NCBI GenBank assembly: GCA_964364745.1
Contig: CAYINJ010000007.1
Location: 1 to 24,673 of the forward strand
Source: CAYINJ01 sp964364745
GTDB taxonomy: Bacteria > Patescibacteriota > Patescibacteriia > JACRDY01
Length of the DNA stretch: 24,673 nucleotides
Direction: 5' to 3'
The notes under the pieces are model-generated. The model was not told the DNA's origin and did not search any database. It saw only the letters and a program-made list of their open reading frames with translations. This document shows, piece by piece, positions 14,641 to 21,584 of the stretch. The position numbers and the translations under genes are program-made. Every line of letters begins with the position of its first letter. Position 1 is the first letter of the stretch.

Positions 14641-15036
14641 TTAACTGATCTGAGAAGATGACCGAGGAAAATCCCGATGGGCGAAAAATTCAATCGCCGC
14701 GAGGAGGGCGATCAGCAACAGGGCGTTCAGCAGCGAGAGTAACCCAAACGACAGTAATAAGAAACTACCGGTGACGGCCACGGCCAACAGGATGCCCTGG
14801 CGCAAAGCGACGAGAACTTGAGTGGTGATTGATTGTTGGCGCACAAATATTCGACGCCACAGGAGCCCCAATAACGCCAAGCTCGTCATGACCGCAAAAA
14901 ATAAACTAGCATAAAAATAGCCAAACCCCAGCCCACCCGCGGCGGCGGGATCGATCATCACCACCACCACGGTTACTAATATCCAGCCAATCACGGCTAA
15001 GACCGCCATCGCCAGGGAATATTGTCCTAAGTTCAT
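14641..15036 (-). CDS. Small multi-pass membrane protein of unknown function
   Basis: A 131-residue hydrophobic protein starting MNLGQYSLAMAVLAVIGWIL. Hydrophobic stretches suggest four membrane segments (about 9-29, 40-62, 76-95 and 95-117), with a charged loop WRRIFVRQQS between the second and third and a polar tail EFFAHRDFPRSSSQIS. I know no family for it. The ATG at 15036 was chosen because the longer in-frame reading would cross a promoter candidate and a T-rich stretch. It is nine bases from proS and probably cotranscribed with proS-mreBCD. Confidence 0.75.
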   Translation of the reverse strand: MNLGQYSLAMAVLAVIGWILVTVVVVMIDPAAAGGLGFGYFYASLFFAVMTSLALLGLLWRRIFVRQQSITTQVLVALRQGILLAVAVTGSFLLLSFGLLSLLNALLLIALLAAIEFFAHRDFPRSSSQIS

Positions 15037-15062
15037 AGCATGGATAATAAAAAAGCCCCTAT

Positions 15063-15091
15063 ATCTTAGCAAATTAAGGCCCAGCCGACAA
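15063..15091 (-). promoter_or_regulatory. Candidate internal promoter before the membrane protein-proS-mreBCD genes
   Basis: Minus-strand TTGTCG (15086-15091), 17-base spacer and TAAGAT (15063-15068) preceded by TGC (extended -10). Just downstream comes GGGGC followed by six T residues, which could instead be the end of a weak terminator for the dciA-like gene. The 93-bp gap is the widest in the lexA-rplU series, so a transcription boundary here is reasonable. Confidence 0.45.
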
Positions 15092-15129
15092 GGCAATTTT
15101 GACAAACTGTATCAGTTGTGAGATCACCA

Positions 15130-15420
15130 TTAGCTAATAAACCGCAGACCGTCAACTACGCCGCCGCCCAGCCGCTCGTTTAATTGGCTAACAATGCGCT
15201 GCTCTTGATTTTTCAACTCCTGCGCCACTACGGACGACGGGCAAGCCACCAGTAAAGCCCGATCCTTGAGATAGAGCCCCTGGCATTTTCTGGCCACACT
15301 CTCCCCCCACAATTGAGTAATAATTTGACTAAAACATTCCACGGTTAAAGTGGCGTCAATTTGCTTTTTAATCCCCGACTGCCGGATGTTTTTCGCTAAA
15401 ATATCACCGATGGCTTGCAT
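15130..15420 (-). CDS. DUF721 family protein, DciA-like candidate helicase loader
   Basis: A 96-residue protein with the DUF721 pattern: a helical start (MQAIGDILAKNIRQSGIKKQ), an LWGESVARKCQGLYLKDRAL segment, then LLVACPSSVVAQELKNQEQRIVSQLNERLGGGVVDGLRF, the KH-like core with the xxAQELxxxxxxxxxxLN signature. DUF721 includes DciA, the loader or operator of the replicative helicase in bacteria without DnaC or DnaI. DciA proper usually carries extra sequence beside this domain; this is nearly the domain alone. I took the ATG at 15420, 23 bases after uvrD; a TTG at 15447 that overlaps the uvrD stop would add nine residues. No SD at either. Confidence 0.75.
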   Translation of the reverse strand: MQAIGDILAKNIRQSGIKKQIDATLTVECFSQIITQLWGESVARKCQGLYLKDRALLVACPSSVVAQELKNQEQRIVSQLNERLGGGVVDGLRFIS

Positions 15421-15443
15421 ATTTATCTGATGATAGGTGAGCT

Positions 15444-18400
15444 TCAAGCCGCGGGATCACGGAACGAACAGATGTCTTTGAAGTCACAATATCGGCAAAC
15501 CCAACCCGCCGTCGGCGTAAAGTCGCCGGTTTTTATTTTCCCAATAGTCGCGGTAATTTTGGCTTTAATTTTTTCCTTGTCTTGCTCTGTTCCTAAGAAC
15601 GACATTGCCTTCCCATCCTCAATGTAATAATAAGTCAACTGCTGCGGCTTGAAACCCAGCGTCTCTTCGGCCGCTAACTGGTAAATTAATAACTGATCTT
15701 TGTCGTCGTCTTTGATCACCTCTTTGGCCTGGCCAGTTTTATAGTCAACAATGGCCACGCCGCCAGGGACCGCGTCGATGCGATCAATCCGCCCGCCGAC
15801 ACTGGCGCCACTGACTTTGATCGTAAAGGGTTGTTCGAGCGCGATCGGATGCGGCCGGTCCCGGGCTAAGACCCGATGATACTCGGCCAAAAGCCCCCTG
15901 CCTTTCTGGTAGTACTCCTGCTTTTGCTCCGGGTGATCATACCAGGCATCAATCCACTTGTCATCATATATTTTCAGGAGGGTGGCCAAGGGCGGGAAGC
16001 TGGATTTTTTGGTTGGGGCTCGAGCAAATAGATTGGCCTGCTGTTGAGTTTTCTCGCTATTGGGCTCGAGCAAGAGCTCAAAGAATTTCTGTAGTGTGCC
16101 GTGAATGGTGTTGCCAAAACTAAAGCTCGGTTTACCAAAAGTGGGAATCTTCAAGACATAGGCGTACTTATACTGCAACGGACATTTGTTGTATGACGAC
16201 AGTTGAGAGTAGGTAAACTTTTTTGGCACCACCACCGCCGCCCGGTCAATCGGCGCGGCAATCGTCGGCCGATCAATCACATCTTTGATCGCGGCCGACT
16301 GTTCTTCGGCCACCTGATAGCCGAGCTCATCCAAAAAGCGGGATAGTTTTTTCGCGCGCGTCCCACCATAGTCCGCCGCGGAAGTGAAATACAGCCCGGT
16401 CTTGGCCCGCGTCATGGCCACATACATCAGTCGTCGCTCTTCCTGGAGATGGATGTCGCCCGCCGGCACGACTTCTTTGATTAGTTCATCGGGCAGGGCA
16501 ATGGCTTCGGCGCGCTCGGCCGTTGGGAAGCGTTGCTGGACCACGTTAACGATGAAAACATGGCTAAATTCGAGCCCTTTAGCCGCATGGATGGTCATGA
16601 GGCGAATGGTTTCCGGGCCGGCCTCAAGATCAAACTGCAAACCCCCCTCTTCGCCCGATTCAATTTCCAGATTGATCCGAGCCATGAACGCCTTGAGGTG
16701 AGCATCATCAGTCGCCTCTTCAAACTCCCGAATTTTCCGATACCACTGACGTAAATAATCCAGCTCTTGCCGGCCACCGGTCTCTTCATGATCTTTGAGG
16801 TATTGGAAATACCCCAAATCAGTGAAGGCCGTCACAAACAGTTCGCTGATGGTTTTCTCTTGGGCCAGCCGCGTGTGGCGAGTAATCTGGCTGACGAGCG
16901 CTGCAATTTGTTTGCTCGCTTCACTGCCGACAATCCCCTCGGCCGCCGCCCGCGTCATGGCTTCGTAAAGTGAGCAGCCGCGGTACTTGGCGTGATGGGT
17001 CAAGGCAATTCGATCAGCGTCGGTCAGGTTGATGGTCGGGAAGTTTAACACTCGCCACAGGGCCGCGCTCTCATGATAATTATCCAACAGGCGGAAATAG
17101 GCCAAGACGTCAAGGATCGACTCTTTGCTGTACAGTCCACGCAAGGCCACGAAATAAAAGGGCAGCCGCAACCGCGTCAGGGCGGCGATGAATGGCCGGG
17201 CGTGAGCATTGGCCCGAACCAGAATCGCAAAATCCGACCAAGCTAACTTCTTATCCGCTCGCTTTAGATCAATAATTTTTTGGATCACGCCATCAACTTC
17301 CCGACTGACGTTGGCAAAATGAAGGTGCTCAATCGTCGCGCCAGTGCCAGCTTGCGCCCGGAGCTGTTTATCAATGGCCTTGAACTTTGACATCATCATC
17401 CCCCGCTTCTTAGCTTGACTGACGATGGTCGGGTCATCTTGGAGTCGGCACTCCAATCGATGGGGGTTGTTGTGCCGGATGAACGCATGGGCCGCGTCCA
17501 AAATCTCTTGGCGAGAGCGATAGTTAGCGGTCAGGACGACTTGTTCGCCTTTAGGATAGTCATTTTTGAATTCCAAAATATTGCTGATCGATGCCCCCCG
17601 AAAGCGATAAATCGCTTGGTCATCGTCCCCGACCACGGTGACATTGTTGGCCGGGGCGGCCAACATTTTGATCAACTGATATTGGGCCCAGTTCGTATCT
17701 TGAAACTCATCAACCAAGAGATACTTAAATTGCTGCCGATACTGGGCCAAAATCGCCGGCCGCTCGGTCAATAGTTTGACGGTATAGTTGATCAAATCAC
17801 CAAAGTCCAGAGCGTTTTTACCCAACAGCAGTTGCTGATAGGTCTGATAGGCCTGGGCGACTTCATCGATTCGCTGGGTTTCCAGAGCGGCTAAATCACC
17901 GGCTACGGGCTTCGTCTGACCATGGGATTTCTTCTTGGGGTGCAGTTTACGAGCGTAGGCGGCGTAATCGGCCGGCCAAATACTTTCGTCTTTGGCTCGG
18001 GAAAAATGTCCCAACAGGGCATGGATGAATTTAGTCGGGTTACCCAGCGGTCGATAATATTCCAACTTAAATTCGTCTAAGTGTTCGCGGACCATTAACC
18101 ACTGGGCGGTTTGATCATAGACCCGAAAATCATTCGGCAGGCCAATGTCGAGGCCATGTCGCTTTAATAATTTTTCACCAAAGGAGTGGAAGGTCGAAAT
18201 CCACAGATCAACGTAGCCGTAGGGCAATAACTGATCCACCCGTTCCGCCATCTCTGCGGCGGCTTTTTCCGTGAAAGTGACAGCCAAGATTTCCTCCGGC
18301 TTGGCTTTTCCCGATAAAATCAGCCAGGCAATTCGCTGGGTAATGACGGTCGTTTTCCCCGTACCGGCGCCAGCCACAATTAACAGCGGCCCAGCCTCAT

Positions 18401-18458
18401 GGGTGACCGCCGTCCGCTGTTCTTGATTTAAATTTTTAGTAATTTCCTGAACGTCCAT
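15444..18458 (-). CDS. UvrD/PcrA-family helicase fused to a RecB/AddB-type Fe-S nuclease domain
   Basis: A 1004-residue superfamily 1A helicase with C-terminal nuclease. Helicase motifs: Walker A AGAGTGKT (29-36), AVTFTEKAAAEM, DEFQDTN (250-256), GDDDQAIYRFRGA (277-289), NYRSR (312-316), TIHAAKGLEFSHVFI (622-636) and EERRLMYVAMTRAK (673-686). From about 750 comes a PD-(D/E)XK domain: FTYSQLSSYNKCPLQYKY, GRIDRID (889-895), IVDYKTG (Asp905, Lys907). Cys759 with Cys988, Cys991 and Cys997 fits the four-cysteine 4Fe-4S pattern of AddB-type nucleases. It likely unwinds and cuts DNA during end processing; single-chain AddAB-like activity is inferred. The ATG at 18458 was preferred over an upstream in-frame start. 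It lies 44 bases after lexA, so SOS control is plausible. Confidence 0.9.
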   Translation of the reverse strand: MDVQEITKNLNQEQRTAVTHEAGPLLIVAGAGTGKTTVITQRIAWLILSGKAKPEEILAVTFTEKAAAEMAERVDQLLPYGYVDLWISTFHSFGEKLLKRHGLDIGLPNDFRVYDQTAQWLMVREHLDEFKLEYYRPLGNPTKFIHALLGHFSRAKDESIWPADYAAYARKLHPKKKSHGQTKPVAGDLAALETQRIDEVAQAYQTYQQLLLGKNALDFGDLINYTVKLLTERPAILAQYRQQFKYLLVDEFQDTNWAQYQLIKMLAAPANNVTVVGDDDQAIYRFRGASISNILEFKNDYPKGEQVVLTANYRSRQEILDAAHAFIRHNNPHRLECRLQDDPTIVSQAKKRGMMMSKFKAIDKQLRAQAGTGATIEHLHFANVSREVDGVIQKIIDLKRADKKLAWSDFAILVRANAHARPFIAALTRLRLPFYFVALRGLYSKESILDVLAYFRLLDNYHESAALWRVLNFPTINLTDADRIALTHHAKYRGCSLYEAMTRAAAEGIVGSEASKQIAALVSQITRHTRLAQEKTISELFVTAFTDLGYFQYLKDHEETGGRQELDYLRQWYRKIREFEEATDDAHLKAFMARINLEIESGEEGGLQFDLEAGPETIRLMTIHAAKGLEFSHVFIVNVVQQRFPTAERAEAIALPDELIKEVVPAGDIHLQEERRLMYVAMTRAKTGLYFTSAADYGGTRAKKLSRFLDELGYQVAEEQSAAIKDVIDRPTIAAPIDRAAVVVPKKFTYSQLSSYNKCPLQYKYAYVLKIPTFGKPSFSFGNTIHGTLQKFFELLLEPNSEKTQQQANLFARAPTKKSSFPPLATLLKIYDDKWIDAWYDHPEQKQEYYQKGRGLLAEYHRVLARDRPHPIALEQPFTIKVSGASVGGRIDRIDAVPGGVAIVDYKTGQAKEVIKDDDKDQLLIYQLAAEETLGFKPQQLTYYYIEDGKAMSFLGTEQDKEKIKAKITATIGKIKTGDFTPTAGWVCRYCDFKDICSFRDPAA

Positions 18459-18502
18459 GCCGGCATTGTACCCCACTTTGACCGGCCTCGCCAATGGCGG
18501 GG

Positions 18503-19120
18503 CTAGGCCGTTTTGTAGTTACGAATCACCGCCCTCACCACCCCCTGAATCAGTGGGTCTTTAACGTAGATCGGCTGTAATTCTTTGTTCGCCGGCTGGA
18601 GGCGAATCCGCCCAACCTCGCGATAAAATTTCTTCAACGTGGCATAGGCGTTGTCGAGCAACGCCACGACGGTGTCGCCATTTTCCGGACTAGGGTTGCG
18701 TTCCACTACCACATAATCACCGTCTAAAATGCCGTCTTCAATCATACTATTGCCTCGCACCTGCAAGACATAGGAGTTTTCCCGGTGAACCACTAGGTTG
18801 GCCGGCACCGCAACGGTCTCGGTTTGAGCGACGGCCTCAATCGGTTCGCCAGCGGCAATCAACCCAAATAACGGTAGATTTATAATTTCACCAATAATAG
18901 TGTCGGGCTCGGCTGCGACCAGTTCGAGTGACCGACCTTCATTGGATCCTTTTTCTAAAAATCCTTTCTCTTTCAACGCCCCGATATGTTGATGGACGGT
19001 GGCCACTGACGACAATCTAAAATGTTTAGCGATTTCCCGTAAGCTTGGCGCATAACCTTGGTCGATAATAAAGTCGCGAATATACTCGAGGATATCTTTT
19101 TGTTTTTTGGTTAGGCCCAT
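18503..19120 (-). CDS. lexA: SOS repressor LexA
   Basis: LexA represses DNA-damage genes and cuts itself when RecA is activated. The 205-residue protein has the N-terminal winged helix-turn-helix (LTKKQKDILEYIRDFIIDQG, then PSLREIAKHFRLSSVATVHQHI), the cleavage site Ala90-Gly91 in LIAAGEP, the catalytic serine Ser125 in RGNSMIEDGI and the lysine Lys163 in ATLKKF. All residues for autocleavage are in place. The ATG at 19120 gives the typical N-terminus; no SD precedes it. Its promoter contains a GTTC-N7-GTTC direct repeat, likely its own operator. The neighbouring helicase-nuclease gene downstream is probably on the same transcript. Confidence 0.97.
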   Translation of the reverse strand: MGLTKKQKDILEYIRDFIIDQGYAPSLREIAKHFRLSSVATVHQHIGALKEKGFLEKGSNEGRSLELVAAEPDTIIGEIINLPLFGLIAAGEPIEAVAQTETVAVPANLVVHRENSYVLQVRGNSMIEDGILDGDYVVVERNPSPENGDTVVALLDNAYATLKKFYREVGRIRLQPANKELQPIYVKDPLIQGVVRAVIRNYKTA

Positions 19121-19141
19121 AAGAGGTTTTTAGGTACTTCT

Positions 19142-19164
19142 ATTATACCGAACAAAAACCGAAC
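19142..19164 (-). promoter_or_regulatory. lexA promoter -10 with direct-repeat SOS-box candidate
   Basis: On the minus strand TATAAT (19142-19147) lies directly after GTTCGG-TTTTT-GTTCGG, so GTTC (19161-19164) and GTTC (19150-19153) are separated by seven bases. GTTC-N7-GTTC is the known LexA operator form of Alphaproteobacteria; it differs from the palindromic boxes of E. coli and Bacillus. The repeat fills the -35/-10 spacer, where LexA would block its own promoter. The -35 itself is poor (TTCCAT). Confidence 0.65.
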
Positions 19165-19176
19165 ATGGAAGAGTGG

Positions 19177-19185
19177 TTATCCACA
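19177..19185 (+). promoter_or_regulatory. Consensus DnaA box upstream of lexA
   Basis: TTATCCACA is a perfect match to the strongest DnaA-binding 9-mer. It is a single copy in the gap between lexA and the carbonic-anhydrase-like gene, about 13 bases upstream of the LexA-type repeat. No cluster of boxes or AT-rich unwinding region was seen, so it is not an origin. One such 9-mer can occur by chance. Confidence 0.35.
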
Positions 19186-19202
19186 GATTTTTTGATACAG
19201 AA

Positions 19203-19224
19203 AGCCCGCCTTTATTGGCGGGCT
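19203..19224 (-). terminator. Hairpin terminator after the carbonic-anhydrase-like gene
   Basis: AGCCCGCC (19203-19210) and GGCGGGCT (19217-19224) form a perfect eight-pair stem with a six-base loop. On the minus strand it is followed by TTTCTGT, a modest U-rich tail. It lies 18 bases after the stop of the 19243-19635 gene and upstream of the lexA promoter. Confidence 0.65.
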
Positions 19225-19242
19225 ACTTGATCGCTCCGAGAA

Positions 19243-19635
19243 TTAATCCGCTCGGAGGAATCTGACCTCCCCACTTTCCATAATGTCGGCGAGGATGATC
19301 CAGATCTCGAGATTCGGATATTTAGCCAAAACAATGGCTTTGGCCTGCTTTATTTGGTCAAGATGCCTGGCATCGTCATCGGATTGACGACCGCCATAGG
19401 CCCCGCAGTCCGTATGATTCATCAGAATCACCCGAGTGATCATATGGAGTGAAACGGCGATATCGATATCGGCCATGACCGACGTGCCGCCTGCTACGAT
19501 GTCTTTGACCGCGCCGGCCTTACTGACCAGGTCACAATCACCCACCAGTCCCTGGTCATCCAGCCAGCGACCGATTGGCCCTTGCAACCGAAAATTAATA
19601 CACCGGACTAAAACGCTTGAGCATCGATGGCTCAT
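19243..19635 (-). CDS. Small beta-carbonic-anhydrase-like protein
   Basis: A 130-residue protein related to beta-class carbonic anhydrases, zinc enzymes that hydrate CO2. The core pattern SVMADIDIAVSLHMITRVILMNHTDCGAYGG holds the His74-x-x-Cys77 zinc pair, and Cys12 in RCINFRL is the likely third ligand. The usual CxDxR element reads C-I-N-F-R, so the Asp of the Asp-Arg dyad is Asn14. The protein is also shorter than typical beta enzymes. Activity is therefore uncertain; a reduced or altered function is possible. The ATG at 19635 has an excellent SD, AAGGAGG at a spacing of seven bases, and a near-consensus promoter; with its terminator it forms a single-gene unit between the ATP synthase genes and lexA. 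The strong SD contrasts with its neighbours and may hint at separate origin. Confidence 0.7.
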   Translation of the reverse strand: MSHRCSSVLVRCINFRLQGPIGRWLDDQGLVGDCDLVSKAGAVKDIVAGGTSVMADIDIAVSLHMITRVILMNHTDCGAYGGRQSDDDARHLDQIKQAKAIVLAKYPNLEIWIILADIMESGEVRFLRAD

Positions 19636-19665
19636 AGATTTTCCTCCTTATGTCTATGAATAGAT

Positions 19666-19694
19666 AGGATACTCTCTTTCATGGTTTTTGTCAA
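19666..19694 (-). promoter_or_regulatory. Promoter of the carbonic-anhydrase-like gene
   Basis: Minus-strand TTGACA (19689-19694), 17-base spacer and TATCCT (19666-19671). The start is near 19659, giving a leader of about 24 nt that contains the SD. A short inverted repeat TCTAT-GA-ATAGA (19653-19664) covers the start site. No terminator separates this promoter from the end of atpC, so readthrough from the atp genes is possible. Confidence 0.8.
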
Positions 19695-19710
19695 GAGAGG
19701 ATAAATCACA

Positions 19711-20160
19711 CTATTTTGGCGGCTGGGGTGGCGGCAAATTCCGATATTTCTTTTTCTGCGCCACCTTGATCCGGGCTAATTCTTTTTCAATCCGCCCAGC
19801 TAAAGCCGTATACTGACTCCAGTCCACCCGTTGGCCAGCCATCACTTCTTTGGCTCGAATGTGGGCCGCCGCGGCACGCTGTTCGTCAATTTCATTAGAG
19901 TGCTCCGCCGTATCCGCCAAAATAACCACTTTGTGTGGCAACACCTCGATAAAGCCCCCCGACACCGCTAGATATTGACTGCTACCGTCGGCTAAGATCG
20001 CACTAACCATCCCCGGCCGCAACATTGCTACCAGCGGGATGTGATGTGGCAACACCGTAATCTCGCCCTGCACGGTCGGTAGAGTAATCTGACGGATGTC
20101 TTCTCGAATCACTCGCCGCTCCGGCGTAACTAATTCAAAATGGATGAAGGCGTCGGCCAT
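19711..20160 (-). CDS. atpC: F1Fo ATP synthase subunit epsilon
   Basis: The 149-residue epsilon subunit sits on the central stalk and can inhibit ATP hydrolysis through its C-terminal helices. The beta-sandwich domain is seen from FELVTPERRVIREDIRQI through GEITVLPHHIPLVAMLRPG and VSGGFIEVLPHKVVILADTAE; the helical hairpin follows (EIDEQRAAAAHIRAKEVM, then ALAGRIEKELARIKVAQKK). A lysine- and proline-rich tail (YRNLPPPQPPK) makes it about ten residues longer than the E. coli protein. It starts three bases after atpD and ends the operon. Confidence 0.95.
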   Translation of the reverse strand: MADAFIHFELVTPERRVIREDIRQITLPTVQGEITVLPHHIPLVAMLRPGMVSAILADGSSQYLAVSGGFIEVLPHKVVILADTAEHSNEIDEQRAAAAHIRAKEVMAGQRVDWSQYTALAGRIEKELARIKVAQKKKYRNLPPPQPPK

Positions 20161-20163
20161 AGG

Positions 20164-21540
20164 TTACCCGGTTGGTTTATTGACTTGATCAATCCCGCCC
20201 TTCATGTAGAACTCGCCTTCGGAGACCAGATCGTATTCACCGGCCAAAATCGCGTTAAAGCCCTTGATGGTGTCAGCTAAAGCGACATACTGCCCCGGCG
20301 TGCCGGTAAAGGTCTCCGCCACGGCAAAGGGTTGGGACAAAAACCGTTGAATCTTCCGCGCCCGCGCCACGGTTAGTTTATCTTCGTCCGACAGTTCTTC
20401 CAGGCCCAAAATGGCGATAATGTCTTGGAGGTCTTGGTAGCGCTGCAAGACCCGCTGGACTTCCCGCGCCACCCGGTAGTGTTCTTGGCCGACGATGTGC
20501 GGATCCAAAATCGTGGATGAAGAATCCAATGGATCGACGGCGGGGTAAATGGCCAACTCGGCCAATGACCGCGACAACACCACCGTGGAATCCAGGTGGC
20601 CGAAGGTGGTGGCTGGGGCCGGGTCAGTCAAATCATCGGCCGGCACATAGACGGCCTGCACTGAAGTAATGGAACCCTTATCCGTGGAAGTGATCCGTTC
20701 CTGCATTTCCCCCATTTCAGTGGCTAGTGTCGGCTGATAGCCGACCGCCGACGGCAGCCGCCCCAACAGCGCCGACACTTCTGATCCGGCTTGGGTAAAG
20801 CGAAAAATGTTATCAATAAATAACAAGACGTCCTGATGCTGTTCATCGCGGAAATATTCGGCCATGGCCAAGCCAGTTAGGGCCACGCGCAAGCGGGCGC
20901 CGGGGGGCTCATTCATCTGGCCAAAGACCATCGCCAGTTTTTCCAGCACGCCGGCGCCTTTCATTTCGTGATATAAGTCATTGCCTTCCCGTGTTCGTTC
21001 ACCCACCCCGGCAAAGACGGAAGTGCCGCCATGGGCCATGGCGATATTGTTGATCAGTTCCTGAATGACGACGGTTTTGCCGACTCCGGCGCCACCGAAT
21101 AGCCCGACTTTGCCGCCCTTGACGATCGGGCAAATCAGGTCGATGACCTTAATCCCAGTTTCGAGCACTTCGACTTTGGTGGCCTGTTCGGAAAACTTCG
21201 GCGCCGCGCGGTGGATCGGGTATTGCTTATCCGTCTTGACCGCCGCGCCGCCATCGACCGGCAGGCCCAAGACGTTAAAAATCCGACCCAGCGTTTCTGG
21301 GCCCACCGGCACGGAAATTGGTCCGCCGGTATCACGCACTTCCGCTCCCCGTTGGAGCCCTTCAGTCGAGCCCATCGCGACAGCGCGCACCATTTGGCCG
21401 CCGATGTGTTGCTCAACTTCCAAGACCAGCTGCTCTTGGCCACGGTTGACGGTCAAGGCTGAATAAATGGCTGGCACGCTAGCGGTAAATGCCACGTCGA
21501 CGACTGGCCCAATAATTTGTTTGATAATTCCCGTGTTCAT
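20164..21540 (-). CDS. atpD: F1Fo ATP synthase subunit beta
   Basis: The catalytic subunit of F1, 458 residues. Walker A GGAGVGKT is at 149-156, the catalytic glutamate lies in GERTREGNDLYHEM (Glu181), Walker B in DVLLFIDNIFRFTQAGSEVS (237-256), and the DELSEED region reads EELSDED (381-387). Length and motifs are normal, so ATP synthesis or hydrolysis is expected to be intact. It follows atpG after 44 bases, and the gap shows no clear promoter or terminator. The ATG at 21540 has no SD. Confidence 0.98.
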   Translation of the reverse strand: MNTGIIKQIIGPVVDVAFTASVPAIYSALTVNRGQEQLVLEVEQHIGGQMVRAVAMGSTEGLQRGAEVRDTGGPISVPVGPETLGRIFNVLGLPVDGGAAVKTDKQYPIHRAAPKFSEQATKVEVLETGIKVIDLICPIVKGGKVGLFGGAGVGKTVVIQELINNIAMAHGGTSVFAGVGERTREGNDLYHEMKGAGVLEKLAMVFGQMNEPPGARLRVALTGLAMAEYFRDEQHQDVLLFIDNIFRFTQAGSEVSALLGRLPSAVGYQPTLATEMGEMQERITSTDKGSITSVQAVYVPADDLTDPAPATTFGHLDSTVVLSRSLAELAIYPAVDPLDSSSTILDPHIVGQEHYRVAREVQRVLQRYQDLQDIIAILGLEELSDEDKLTVARARKIQRFLSQPFAVAETFTGTPGQYVALADTIKGFNAILAGEYDLVSEGEFYMKGGIDQVNKPTG

Positions 21541-21584
21541 ATCGGTCTGACCAAAAAAATAATTTACAATAGTTAAATAGCGTC

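Noticed and set aside
19177..19185. Replication origin near the DnaA box
   Set aside because: Only one box, no AT-rich unwinding region, and no dnaA or dnaN beside it.
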